From Elephas maximus indicus (lineage: Eukaryota > Chordata > Mammalia > Proboscidea > Elephantidae), in assembly GCF_024166365.1 (NCBI RefSeq), contig NC_064822.1, positions 108,496,823-108,560,822 on the forward strand: a DNA stretch of 64,000 bases, in the 5' to 3' direction. The notes below the pieces were generated by a model. That model was not told the DNA's origin. It made no database searches and worked only from the letters and a program-made list of their open reading frames with translations. Both the position numbers and the translations under genes were made by a program. This document shows, piece after piece, positions 57,401 to 64,000 of the stretch (the first letter of the stretch is position 1; every line of letters starts with the position of its first letter).

Positions 57401-60400
57401 TCAGCGTCCAGTTATTTCCTTGGGATAAATTCCTAGAAATTGAATTACTGGCCCAGAGGGAAGGTGTGCCTGATCTGAATTTTTTTTATTAAGCTTTTTA
57501 ATGCATATTTCTAGGGATCACTGGTAGCTCAGCAGTTAAGCACTTGGCTGCTAATTGAAAGTTTGGTGGTTAGAGCCCACTCAGCAGCTCCATGGGAGAA
57601 AGACATGGCAGTCTGTTCCCATAAAATTAAAGCTTTGAAAGCTGTATAGGGGAAGATGTGCTTTGTTACATGGGGTCGCTATGAGTCGAAATCAACTAAA
57701 CGGCACACAACAATAACTGCATATTTCTAAAACAACTTTCAGAGTGGCTGTACTGTTTTAAGCTCTCATTGACAGTACAGTAATTGACATATTCCCCTAA
57801 ATTTTGCCAACACTGGGGTACAAAGATTTGTATTAATCTTTGCCCTTTTAGGAATAGGAAAACAATGTCCTATTTTTGTTTCTGTTACTTAAGTAATTAG
57901 ACAATATATTTCACATACTTTTTTCCCAGATTTGTGCTATGAGTATTTTCCTGTGCTGAACTTTTTAAAGTGGTCTTTGGTTCTTTGTTATCAAGCATAC
58001 AAAATTCCGACTATACTTTATTCTAGTATTCTGTGCTTACATTTTTATATTTAAACCTTCGATCCTTCTGGAAATTCATCATGGGATTATATACAGATTA
58101 CACTTTTTCCTCCCTTCTGAATTGTTAGTCCAGCAACATTTATTGAATTACGGGGGAAATTTTTCAAAGAGATCAGATAAATTCAAGAAGAGCTTGATTT
58201 GATATACATTCTTTCACTTTGGATATAATGTGATTTATTTTAATGAAAACTGAGGCATAGCAGTGAATACAAATTCATGACATCAAATTGACCTAATGGG
58301 CTGTCATGTTTCTTTCTGATGATGACACCAAAGAAACAAAGGGGATATTATTACCTGTCATTTTTGTTTTCTCTAGAGTACCGTGATCGTTACGATTCAG
58401 ACCGGTATCGTGACGGCTATCGTGATGGCTATCGTGACGGCCCACGCCGGGATATGGATCGCTATGGGGGCCGGGATCGATATGATGACCGGGGCAGCAG
58501 AGACTATGATAGAGGTAATTATAAAGCACAGTTAGGTTAAATGGCTTTCTTTCAAGAACTCCTTTTTTGCCATTTCTTTGTTCCAGGGTGATGAATGTAA
58601 TTTGGAACCTATTTACAGGCTATGACTCCAGGATAGGCAGTGGCAGAAGAGCGTTTGGTAGTGGGTACCGAAGGGATGATGACTACAGAGGAGGTGGGGA
58701 CCGCTATGAAGACCGATACGACAGAAGGGACGATCGGTCGTGGGGCTCCAGAGATGATTACTCTCGGGATGATTATAGGCGTGATGATAGAGGTAATCAT
58801 TTTCTTTTGCTTACTTATGGAGCAGACCACTGAGAAGACAGATTGGAATGCTCGTTATGTTTCAGATCCCACAAGTAGGCACAAATCTGTTTCATACATT
58901 ATAAAGGAGGCAGCAGAGTATAGTGGAAAGAGCATTGAATAAGGATGTCATCATGGGAATAAAGCAAAGTCCAGTTCTTTCCGTCTTACATGCCTCAACA
59001 TATAGGTTTTTCATTTAAAATTGTATTGAATAAACTAAGTAGAAAAGCGAAAAAACATTTGGCAAACATTCTTAAATTGGGTGATCTCATTTAACATTTA
59101 AAATCGGTGGTGGTGTTAGCCTCATTTTTCAAGTGAAGAAAATGAGACTCTGATTAAACACACAGTCTTGTAGCCAGTAATAATCAGCAGTTCCAATCCG
59201 CCAGCAGCTCCTTGTAAACCCTGTAGGGCAGTTTTGCTCTGTCCTATAGGGTCACTATGAGTCAGAAGCAACTCAGTGGCAACGGGTTTGGGTTGTTCTA
59301 GGGGGTGGTTTTTTTTTTTTGGCTGATTTCAGTACCATTACACCACAGTAATTGATGTTCCATAATTAGTGATAAGATGGCAGTATATGCATTCTAAAAT
59401 TAGGCTGCTAATGCTATACTGTTTATATAAAACATATACTGTTACAAATCTGACTTATCAAAAATTATTAATAAATGATCACCACTTGTGTTCTGACTTT
59501 AACGATGTCATCAAAAAAGTAAGGTATGTAGCCCAGAGTTCTTCTAACCATAACTTATTCTTAGACCGTAGACATGGCCTTTTAACATCCCTATATTAGT
59601 CCTGACCTTTGTGCTAAGTGTTTTATGTACATCATCATCATTTAATTTTCAGTAATGAGCCAGGTGCTCATACAAGGATTATTCAGTCCTAAGAAGTTCT
59701 GTGGTATATGTATAATTAGCATTTCTGTTTTACAAGTGAGAAAAGTGGAAGCTCAGATGTGGGCCTCACTGACTCCTGACCTTTTCCTCTTTCACCATTC
59801 CTTACCTCCCCCCATTAACTGCACACCTATTTTTTCCTGTTGATCTTACCCCCTCACTCCCTCTAAAATCTGCTCCCTCTTCTCCAGAGTTGCGCTGCTA
59901 CCTTTGTTCAGGTCTCATTGCTGCACCACATTACTGGCAGTTGCTTCCTAAGAGATTTCCCTACCTCACTCCATTCTCCAGATTGAGCCCAGTTGTCTTG
60001 AGAAACAAGATCTAATTAAAGTATTCTTTTCCTTTTAAAAACCTTAGTCTCCCTGTGGCCTGAAAGATATCCCTTTGTCTGTGTCTGTTTGACGTACAAG
60101 CACCGTCACCGTTTTGCCTGCCATTTACCTCTTTAGCGTTGTCCCCTACCCCTCTTCCTCTTAGGTGCATGTTCTTTGCTGAAGACTGTGCTCAGGTGTC
60201 ACCATTTTGAAGCCTGCACGGGCTCTCCCAAACATAATCCCACTCTTGTATCTTTCATATGTATAAATCTGTTTTGTAGAATTTAGCACACTATATTATT
60301 CCTTTTTACACTGACTCTCCCACTAAGTTGGGCTCCTTTGTAGGCAGGAACTAAACTACATAACAGTTATTCCTGGAATAGAATCTAGCCATATAGGTGT

Positions 60401-63400
60401 TAAATAAATTGTTTATCAAGTTCTCAAAGGAAAAAGAAAGCAACATTGTGTACCATAGTGGAAGGAGCATTTGAGTTGCTTTGATTAATAGGATTTCATT
60501 CCCTGGTCCATTAAATATTAGCTGTATGACCTTAAGTGAGTTGTCATGTAAAAGTGAAGGTAATGGCCACTTCCCAAAGTTACACAGCTTTCAAAGGTGT
60601 CTCAGAAGCTGTATAAACTGCCAACTTAAAACCCTTACAGAAAATTGAAAACTTGAAGAGTATACTCTTTTTCTTTTTTTTTTAATTTTTATTGTGCTTT
60701 AAGTGAAAGTTTACAAATGTAGTCAGGCTCTCATACAGAAATTCACATACACTTCGCTATATACTCCTAATTGCTCTCCCCGTAATGAGACAGAAAGCAC
60801 GCACTTTCCCTCCACTCTCTCTCTTTGTGTCCATTCAGCCAGCTTCTGACCCCCTCTGCCATCTCATCTCCCCTCCAGACAGGAGATGCCAACATAGTCT
60901 GAAGTGTCTACTTGATCCAGGAAGCTCATTCTTCGCCAGTATCATCTTCTATCCCATTGTCCAGTCCAGTCCAGTCCTTGTCTGAAGAGTTGGTTTTGGG
61001 AATGGCTCCTGTCTTGGGCTAACAGAAGGTCTGGGGACCATGACCACCGGGGTCCTTCTAGTCTCAGACCATTAAGTCTGGTCTTTTTACCAGAATTTGG
61101 GGTCTGCATAAATAGTATGCCCTTTTTTCTTGGAAGCACATAGGTAAGTAGTGAAAGTATGAAGACATTCATGGGAATGATAACATCAAATTCAGTCTGG
61201 TTATGAGAAGACAGCTCAGTGAGGCATGTATGATTGGGGAGGAATACTCAGGAGGCTTCAGCTGCTTTTGGGTGTCTGAAATATTTAGGATAAACAGTGA
61301 TTTTAAGAAACATGATTTCCTTGAAACACTTAAGTATTTAAGTATTCTTGAAGTATTCTGACAACTTGAACTAAGGAAGAAGTCAGACTACCTTAGAATT
61401 TAAATTCATATGTTCAGCATTGCATGCTTTGCCCTGTGAATCACCCATCAAATGTATGTTAAAAAGAATGTAAGAACTTTCCTATCGTTGATACTATCGT
61501 CTTAAACTGCTGAAGGCACCCATCTTCTAGACCAGATTTTTGAACAAGGTGCTTTCGCCCAGTAGTTTGATCATGGTAGAAAATTTCTACTTAAGTAATA
61601 GTAACCATGGTAAATGTTATTTTACCATTTACATTTTTACCATTTTTTAAATCTTTGCTATGGGCTGATATTTCATCACAGATATGGTAGAGGAAAGGTT
61701 AGATTCTATTCCAAAAAAAACCCCACTGCTGTCGAGTCGATTCCGATTCATAGCGACCCTGTAGGACAGAGTAGAAGTGCCCCATAGAGTTTCCAAGGAG
61801 CGCCTGGCGGATTCCATTAGACTTGGTTATTTAAGTTGCCCGTTTCCTAATGATCTCTCATCTTACCTTTTATGCTGAATTGGCTAGGCCACTAACCTGA
61901 AGCCTGGATAGCACCTCACAGTGCTGTATCTGGGAATCTGGCTTTCAGGCATCAGCTTTTGATGATTTGAAAAACTATTACTTAGAGTTTCATTTAACTT
62001 AGGTCCCCCCCAAAGACCCAAACTGAATCTAAAGCCTCGGAGCGCTCCTAAGGAAGATGATTCCTCTGCTAGCACCTCCCAGTCCAGTCGAGCGGCATCC
62101 ATCTTTGGAGGGGCAAAGCCTGTTGACACAGCTGCTAGAGAACGAGAAGTAGAAGAGCGGCTACAGAAGGAACAGGAGAAATTACAGCGTCAGCTGGATG
62201 AGCCAAAACTAGAACGACGGCCTCGAGAGAGGTAAAGTTATTTTCAATTACGGTTTCTCGTCGGTCGGTTCAGTCATTCTTAATGGGAGCAGGACACTGT
62301 CAGCATTTGGGAAATTTGTGTTGGTCTTGTTGGGTGCAGATGACAGGCATTTAGTGGGCCGGGAATGGAATGCTAGGCCATCTGCTGTATGTGAGACAGT
62401 GTCACACGAGGAAGAGTTGTTCCACGCCTCGTGATTTCCAGACGTCCTACCAGACTAGAAAAAAATAAATAAGCCTGCTACAAATGCAAGTTGCTGCCAC
62501 TTTAATACAGGAGTCGGCAGATATGGCCTGTTGCCTGTGTTTGTAAATAATGTTTTGTATTGGATCACAGCCTTGCCCATTGACGTATGTATATCTGTGG
62601 CTGCTTTTGCCTTACAACAACAGGGTTGAGTAGTTGGGACAGAGGTTGTCCAGTCTACAAGCCTGAAATACTTAGTTTCTGGCTTTTTAAGAAAAAGTTT
62701 GCCATCCACTGCTTCAACTGTAAAAACCACAACCAGCTCCACTGCTGTTGATTCTGACTTATGGCGAGCCCAGGTGTTAGCAGAACTGCTCCATGGGGCT
62801 TTCCTGGCTGTGATCTTTACCGAAGCAGATCGTTAGGCCTTTTTTCTGTGATGCAGCTGGGTGGGTTTGAACCACCAGCATTTAGGCTAGCAGCGAATCA
62901 CAGACCACTTGTGTCACCCAGGGACTTTACATCCACCACAGGGTTTTTGTTATTAAGAAGAGGTTGATAAAAATTGTATTTACCTTTCAAGTTACTAGGG
63001 GTAGAATAAAGTGTCTTCACTTATTTTATATTAAGTGTGGGTGGAGGCTCTAGGTGGTGCAAACAGTTGATGGACTTGGCTGCTAACCAAAAGATTAGAG
63101 GTTTGAGTCCACCCAAAGAGTTCCAAAAAATAAGGGTTTGAAAATCTTGTGGAGCAAGTTCTACTCTGACATACATGGGGTCTCCATGAGTTCGAATCAA
63201 CTCAGTGGCAACTATTTGTTTGTTGTTGTTGTTGTTTATTTTAATTGTGTATTTGTTGATAGATTATCTGAGTGTTATTTCAGAATAAAGAAGACATTAC
63301 AAAAGTTTATTATAAAAGGTGTATCTAATAGGATAGAGCAGTCACCTATAATAAATTAATGTTCTGAAAAACCGGGCCTAGTTTTGAATGACTTGCCAAA

Positions 63401-63867
63401 TTGTATTACCAATAAGGGAGGGCAGTATTGTAGAAGTATTGGACTAAGGGGTATAATCAGAATCATCTGGGGGTTTTCCCGAGAGAAAGGTTATAGTAGT
63501 CATAAAATTACCGTTCTTATAGAGAGCCTAAAACTAAATGCAGTGCTTGAAACTTGATTAGATCTGTTCAGACATAAGTGCACACACATACAGGGTCACT
63601 ATGAGTCAGAATCAACTCAACGGCATTGGGTTTGGTTTTATACACACATACCCATAGATAAAGCAAGTATGATAAAATATTGATAAGTAATGGTTCTTAA
63701 AAGGTCAGCATGCGTCCAAGGTGGCATTCGTTGAACCAGAGATATGTTTCGTTAATCTCTTTGTCACAGACACCCAAGCTGGCGTAGTGAAGAAACTCAG
63801 GAGCGGGAACGGTCAAGGACAGGAAGTGAGTCATCGCAGACTGGGACCTCAGCCACATCTGGCAGAA
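36458..63867 (+). CDS. EIF4B: EIF4B, eukaryotic translation initiation factor 4B, exons 1-10, 3' partial
   Basis: eIF4B is a cytoplasmic RNA-binding cofactor that stimulates the eIF4A helicase during cap-dependent 43S recruitment. The ten exons (36458-36470, 45860-45997, 48169-48377, 50560-50676, 52311-52365, 53230-53364, 58377-58514, 58619-58792, 62003-62231, 63770-63867) join into one frame of 435 codons plus 1 nt. Visible domains are a Lys-rich N terminus, one RRM (about 96-173, with RNP2 AFLGNL and RNP1 KGFGYAEF), the DRYG-rich self-association region (about 214-327), and the start of the Arg-rich RNA-binding region with a charged helix (about 370-403). The kinase sites Ser406 (RHPSWR) and Ser422 (RSRTGS, an RxRxxS site used by S6K/RSK/Akt) are intact. 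Compared with the human protein as I recall it, there are no indels and only a handful of substitutions. The last exons lie beyond the window. Identification is from direct reading and memory, with very high certainty. Confidence 0.98.
37800..37945 (+). repeat. MIR remnant
   Basis: TGTTCAAGGTCACACTGCTT followed by AGGTGGCAGAGCAAGGCTGA, in MIR order. Confidence 0.75.
38870..38985 (-). repeat. MIR remnant, antisense
   Basis: CCAGTTTCCTCATCTATAAA with flanking sequence. Confidence 0.7.
39362..39491 (-). mobile_element. AfroSINE, short type, with tail deletion
   Basis: Antisense copy; ACAGAGAGT at 39353-39361 and 39492-39500. Part of the tail is lost after an A-rich run. Confidence 0.88.
39492..40194. 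other. EIF4B intron 1, nothing recognised
   Basis: AT-rich single-copy intron sequence. Confidence 0.4.
40195..40805 (-). repeat. Old L1 3' region, antisense, split by AfroSINE
   Basis: AACAACAGCTTTATTGAAAT at the start, then TTAAAGTGTGCAGTTTAGTG. After the SINE it continues with AATATTCCATTGTATGAATA. A C12 run lies at 40743-40754. Confidence 0.75.
40485..40614 (+). mobile_element. AfroSINE, 5'-truncated
   Basis: Sense copy starting in the B-box region (GCGAATCCACCAGGTGTTCC) with tail GAGTCGGAATTGACACGAC and GGTTTGGTTT. Confidence 0.88.
41177..41240 (-). mobile_element. AfroSINE tail fragment
   Basis: GCATCGATTCCAACTCATAG only; the remainder is absent. Confidence 0.7.
41363..41500 (+). repeat. 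MER20-like hAT DNA element
   Basis: AGTGGTTCTCAGCTGGGGGC, GGGACATTTGGCAATGTCTG; an internal repeat of the GACAATGTCTGAAG segment is visible. Confidence 0.8.
41566..41725 (-). mobile_element. AfroSINE, short type
   Basis: Antisense copy (CAAGTTGATTCTGACACATA, ACCTTTTGGTTAGCAGCC). Confidence 0.88.
41728..41880 (-). mobile_element. AfroSINE, short type, tandem neighbour
   Basis: Antisense copy directly after the previous one (AGCAGCTGGTGGATTCAAAC, CCACTGTGCCACCAGGGCTC). Confidence 0.9.
41881..43867. other. EIF4B intron 1, single-copy stretch
   Basis: Two kilobases without a recognisable repeat except a (GT)n microsatellite at 42018-42038. No supported exon. Confidence 0.5.
43868..44011 (-). 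mobile_element. AfroSINE, long type, decayed head
   Basis: CATTGACTCCAACTCATGGC and GGTAGATCACCAGGCATTTC; the tRNA-like end is poorly kept. Confidence 0.75.
44021..44190 (-). mobile_element. AfroSINE, short type, with target-site duplication
   Basis: Antisense copy; AGCCTGTCA at 44012-44020 and 44191-44199 is exact. Confidence 0.93.
44255..44420 (-). repeat. MIR, antisense
   Basis: TGTAGCTCTGCCATCTAATG, TCATTTAACCTCTCTGAGG and TTAGTTTCCTTTTCTGTAAA. Confidence 0.8.
44505..45440 (+). mobile_element. L1 3' UTR copy, split by AfroSINE
   Basis: Sense L1 3' end (GGGCTGGGGACCATGGTCTC to GTAAACTTTCATCTAAGTC and an A-rich end) with the SINE at 44567-44740 inside. No ORF2. Confidence 0.9.
44567..44740 (+). 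mobile_element. AfroSINE nested in L1, T-run end
   Basis: Sense copy: GTAGCGTAGTGGTTAAGTGC A box, GCAGTTTGAATCCACC B box, GAGTCGGAATTGACTCGACG tail, ending in a run of about 15 T. TATAAAGAA is duplicated at 44558-44566 and 44741-44749. Confidence 0.95.
45441..45859. other. EIF4B intron 1, distal end
   Basis: AT-rich, possibly an old LINE remnant near 45540-45770, ending in the exon 2 acceptor region. Confidence 0.4.
45860..45997 (+). CDS. EIF4B: EIF4B exon 2
   Basis: 138 nt, residues 5-50. It begins with the Lys-rich stretch AKKKNKKGK, followed by the acidic/Gly segment ending DDLEGD. The acceptor is TTTTTAAAACAG and the donor G/gtaatt. Both intron junctions split a codon after its first base, as needed for exons 1 and 3. 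Confidence 0.97.
46325..46460 (-). repeat. MIR remnant, antisense
   Basis: GGCCTCATTTCCTTCGTTTG and surrounding sequence, weak. Confidence 0.55.
46545..46556. promoter_or_regulatory. EIF4B: Perfect CRE palindrome in intron 2
   Basis: TGTGACGTCACA, a 12-bp palindrome with the full CREB/ATF site TGACGTCA (46547-46554). CpG-containing full sites are rare in non-island sequence. Function is inference. Confidence 0.5.
46825..47536. mobile_element. Candidate DNA-transposon remnant with GC-rich interior
   Basis: ACTCCTCACTTA (46825-46836) and its exact reverse complement (47525-47536) bound a 712-bp segment. Terminal parts read GCATTAACGAGG and GCATAACGACCTGGTCTTTG, like Tigger/pogo ends. The interior (about 46920-47390) is GC-rich and unlike either flank. 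It lies in EIF4B intron 2. Family not confirmed. Confidence 0.45.
47715..47905 (-). repeat. MIR, antisense
   Basis: CATCTGTGTGACTTTGGGCT and AAGTACCTGGCATATAGTG, in reverse-MIR order. Confidence 0.8.
48169..48377 (+). CDS. EIF4B: EIF4B exon 3, N-terminal half of RRM
   Basis: 209 nt, residues 51-120. It contains the linker VSTTWHSNDDD and the first half of the RRM with RNP2 (AFLGNL, about 98-103), then helix 1 (SIKEFFRGLN). Residue 110 reads Asp where human has Glu, as I recall. The acceptor is CTCTGTCCTAG and the donor AAT/gtaagt; the exon ends on a codon boundary. Confidence 0.97.
48378..49872. other. EIF4B intron 3, proximal part
   Basis: Single-copy-looking intron sequence, no repeat named. 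Confidence 0.45.
49873..50069 (+). mobile_element. AfroSINE, sense
   Basis: GGAGCCCTGGTGGCCCAAGG head, GGTTCAAATCCTCCC B box, GAGTCGCTATGAGTCTAAAC tail. ATTGTTAATGTA (49861-49872) and ATTGTTAGTATA (50070-50081) flank it. Confidence 0.92.
50560..50676 (+). CDS. EIF4B: EIF4B exon 4, C-terminal half of RRM
   Basis: 117 nt, residues 121-159, both ends on codon boundaries. It carries RNP1 (KGFGYAEF, about 137-144) with the aromatic positions expected to stack on RNA, then helix 2 (LDSLLSALSLNEE). The acceptor is TACTCTTTCAG and the donor GAG/gtacag. Skipping this exon would keep the frame but remove RNP1. Confidence 0.97.
50677..52310. other. EIF4B intron 4, no repeat recognised
   Basis: Single-copy sequence; a repeat-poor intron compared with the rest of the gene. 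Confidence 0.45.
52311..52365 (+). CDS. EIF4B: EIF4B exon 5, last RRM strand
   Basis: 55 nt, residues 160-177 plus one base. It encodes SLGNRRIRVDVADQAQDK, the final beta strand of the RRM and its basic exit. The acceptor is TGCTCTCAG. A second AG (TCTCTAG) lies 7 nt inside the exon and would shift the frame if used. The donor is AAAG/gtaaga. Confidence 0.96.
52487..52690 (+). repeat. MER20 hAT DNA element, near full length
   Basis: AGTGGTTCTCAACGAGGGAG start, GTTTGGAGACATTTTTGGTT, GCTGCTAAACATCTTACAGT, and matching end GGAGAAGCCCTG. Lies in intron 5. Confidence 0.88.
52943..53166 (+). mobile_element. AfroSINE, sense, close to exon 6
   Basis: GGAACCCTGGTGGTGCAGTG head, GCCGTTCAAACCCCCC B box, GTGAGTTGAAATTGACTTGA tail and a T-rich end. 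TGAGAGGTATT (52932-52942) and TGAGAGATATT (53167-53177) flank it. It ends 63 bases before exon 6. Confidence 0.93.
53230..53364 (+). CDS. EIF4B: EIF4B exon 6
   Basis: 135 nt, residues 178-222 plus one base. It encodes a charged RD/DR segment leading into the DRYG region (ends RRGDDSFGD). Residue 204 reads Thr where I recall Ala in human. The acceptor AATATATAG has a T-rich tract upstream (53205-53220) but a poor final pyrimidine run. The donor is ACA/gtaagt. An AfroSINE ends about 60 bases upstream of the acceptor. Confidence 0.96.
53440..53889 (+). repeat. Old L1 ORF2 fragment
   Basis: AATCAGGAATAAGACAAGGA and CTCCTCCTAGCCAGCATAAT match the L1 reverse-transcriptase region in sense. Decayed. 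Confidence 0.65.
53890..54665 (-). mobile_element. L1 3' UTR copy, older subtype, antisense
   Basis: T-rich start, then GGGCCATAGTCTCAGGGACT, GAGGCACCATCTAGTTCTTC and AAGCTTTTAAGACCCCAGAT, the reverse of the L1 3' UTR family in this window but more diverged. Confidence 0.85.
54795..55000 (-). repeat. L2 LINE 3' end, antisense
   Basis: ACCATGTGCCAGATACTGTT, CAGCAGTGAACAAAACAGAT, GAGAGAGACAATGTATAAAT. Confidence 0.75.
55001..57041. other. EIF4B intron 6, central part
   Basis: No exon. Possible old LINE traces near 55000-55550; the rest is single-copy-like. Confidence 0.4.
57042..57197 (+). mobile_element. AfroSINE with consensus pol III boxes
   Basis: A box TAGCGCAGTGG (57051-57061) and B box GTTCGAATC (57095-57103) are both consensus. 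GATACTGATATA (57030-57041) and GATACTAATATA (57198-57209) flank it. Part of the centre is deleted. Confidence 0.95.
57285..58090 (-). repeat. Old L1/HAL1-like element, antisense, split by AfroSINE
   Basis: TTATAAACAGCATTGCAATG, TTGGGATAAATTCCTAGAAA, then after the SINE CTTTCAGAGTGGCTGTACTG. Confidence 0.65.
57514..57717 (+). mobile_element. AfroSINE with exact 12-bp target-site duplication
   Basis: Sense copy with an (AAC)n-like end; TGCATATTTCTA at 57502-57513 and 57718-57729. Confidence 0.94.
58377..58514 (+). CDS. EIF4B: EIF4B exon 7, first half of DRYG domain
   Basis: 138 nt, residues 223-268 plus one base. It encodes the repetitive Asp/Arg/Tyr/Gly region that drives eIF4B self-association and eIF3 contact. 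The DNA holds three tandem 12-bp units at 58406-58441 encoding YRDG three times. The acceptor is TTTTCTCTAG and the donor AGAG/gtaatt. Confidence 0.97.
58406..58441 (+). repeat. EIF4B: Coding 12-bp tandem repeat in exon 7
   Basis: TATCGTGACGGC, TATCGTGATGGC, TATCGTGACGGC: three units encoding YRDG, in frame. Confidence 0.97.
58587..58618 (+). other. EIF4B: Possible alternative exon 8 extension (poison)
   Basis: The AG at 58585-58586 follows a long T/C tract (CATTTCTTTGTTCCAG). Splicing here would add 32 nt and read GGG TGA directly after exon 7, truncating the protein at residue 269. No transcript data are available. Confidence 0.4.
58619..58792 (+). CDS. EIF4B: EIF4B exon 8, second half of DRYG domain
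   Basis: 174 nt, residues 269-326 plus one base, continuing the DRYG domain (YDSRIGSGRRAFGSGYRR, then repeated RDD/DYR). Residue 311 reads Gly where I recall Ser in human. The acceptor used is CCTATTTACAG. A stronger-looking acceptor, TTTGTTCCAG, lies 32 nt upstream. The donor is AGAG/gtaatc. Intron 7 before it is only 104 bases. Confidence 0.97.
59085..59180 (+). repeat. MIR remnant
   Basis: GCCTCATTTTTCAAGTGAAG, AAAATGAGACTCTGATTAAA, CAGTCTTGTAGCCAGTAA. Confidence 0.7.
59187..59322 (+). mobile_element. AfroSINE, 5'-truncated
   Basis: Sense copy starting near the B box (CAGTTCCAATCCGCCAGC) with tail CACTATGAGTCAGAAGCAAC and a T-run end. Confidence 0.88.
59605..59760 (+). repeat. MIR remnant
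   Basis: GTGCTAAGTGTTTTATGTAC and TTCTGTTTTACAAGTGAGAA, in MIR order. Confidence 0.75.
59840..60420 (+). repeat. L2 LINE 3' region
   Basis: GTGCTCAGGTGTCACCATTT, CACTAAGTTGGGCTCC, GGCAGGAACTAAACTACATA and the TTAAATAAATTGTTTATCA end. Confidence 0.75.
60670..61105 (-). mobile_element. L1 3' UTR copy, antisense
   Basis: T-rich start with TTTTTATTGTGCTTTAAGTG, then TCTCCCCTCCAGACAGGAG and CCATTAAGTCTGGTCTTTTT. Same subtype as 20310-20757. A GTCCA repeat lies at about 60960-60976. Confidence 0.9.
61106..61712. other. EIF4B intron 8, nothing recognised
   Basis: Single-copy sequence. Confidence 0.4.
61713..61816 (-). mobile_element. AfroSINE, head missing
   Basis: Tail is nearly perfect (TCGAGTCGATTCCGATTCAT), ending at GGAGCGCCTGGCGGATTCC; the tRNA-like half is absent. 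Confidence 0.9.
62003..62231 (+). CDS. EIF4B: EIF4B exon 9, Arg-rich region and charged helix
   Basis: 229 nt, residues 327-402 plus two bases. It encodes GPPQRPKLNLKPR, a Ser-rich linker (with T341A and T355S relative to the human protein I recall), FGGAKPVDTAA, then a long Glu/Arg/Lys/Gln helix (REREVEERLQKEQEKLQ). This is the start of the C-terminal RNA-binding region. The acceptor is CATTTAACTTAG and the donor GAG/gtaaag. Confidence 0.97.
62735..62930 (-). mobile_element. AfroSINE, intermediate type
   Basis: Antisense copy (CTGGCTGTGATCTTTACCGA, GGTGGGTTTGAACCACCAG). Confidence 0.88.
63044..63237 (+). mobile_element. AfroSINE, sense
   Basis: GGTGGTGCAAACAGTTGATG head, GAGGTTTGAGTCCACCC B box, CATGAGTTCGAATCAACTC tail, ending in (GTT)n. 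Confidence 0.9.
63592..63641 (+). mobile_element. AfroSINE tail-only insertion before exon 10
   Basis: Only the last 50 bases (CACTATGAGTCAGAATCAAC to GGTTTGGTTTT) are present. ACACACATAC flanks it at 63582-63591 and 63642-63651, so this is a severely 5'-truncated insertion, not a deletion remnant. Confidence 0.85.
63770..63867 (+). CDS. EIF4B: EIF4B exon 10, last exon in window
   Basis: 98 nt, completing codon 403 and running through 435 plus one base. It contains Ser406 (HPSWR) and Ser422 in RSRTGS, the S6K/RSK/Akt site that links eIF4B to mTORC1 and MAPK signalling. Residues 431 and 434 read Ala and Gly, where I recall Thr and Ser in human. The acceptor is TTTGTCACAG and the donor AGAA/gtaagt. 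The window ends in intron 10. Confidence 0.96.
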
Positions 63868-64000
63868 GTAAGTCAGACCAGGGTGGGTATCATATTATTG
63901 ACATTTTCCATAAGCTATCTGGGGGATATGTGGAGCAAATTATGTAGAGGCTTGGGGTATTAAATTCCGTCAGCTCCACGAACTCTTTATTTGGGTTAAC

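Noticed and set aside
1..64000. CRISPR arrays, prokaryotic operons or defence systems
   Set aside because: No regularly spaced repeats, ribosome binding sites or dense coding. All recurrent sequence is explained by SINE, LINE, LTR and DNA-transposon copies.

Overview
This is a mammalian chromosome window: single-copy intron-exon structure, GT-AG introns, one CpG-island promoter and dense interspersed repeats. The repeats point to an afrotherian, most likely an elephant. About 35 tRNA-derived SINEs carry a shared tail of the AfroSINE type (CGATTCCGACTCATAGCGAC on the antisense strand). An RTE LINE ends in the same tail, and there are several L1 3' ends of one distinctive family. The species call rests on recalled repeat knowledge; no database was searched.

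The only protein-coding gene I can support is EIF4B (translation initiation factor eIF4B), plus strand, from its CpG-island promoter near 36.1-37.05 kb to the right edge. Ten coding exons are present (36458-63867). They encode residues 1-435 of a protein that is about 611 residues in human, and the rest lies beyond the window. All ten exons join in one open frame with consensus splice sites, so the gene looks intact.

Positions 1-36100 are intergenic. In human, KRT8 and KRT18 lie upstream of EIF4B across a gap of tens of kb, and no keratin sequence is seen here. The region holds partly unique sequence (0.3-4.5 kb) and old L2 and MIR remnants. It also has L1 copies at 8.0-9.4, 10.9-11.7, 14.3-14.8, 15.6-16.7, 18.8-21.2 and 26.3-29.3 kb, an RTE LINE at 31.4-32.3 kb, MaLR-like LTRs at 32.3-32.9 and 33.8-34.3 kb, and many AfroSINEs. 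Several insertions are nested and can be ordered in time from target-site duplications (TSDs).

The EIF4B introns carry the same repeat families. No bacterial, phage, CRISPR or toxin system is present. The most useful leads are an alternative 3' splice site before exon 8 that would give an immediate stop, an L1 with a tandemly doubled 3' UTR, an unclassified repeat with a 99-bp tandem unit, visible SINE/RTE tail sharing, and a GC-rich intron-2 segment bounded by short inverted repeats.
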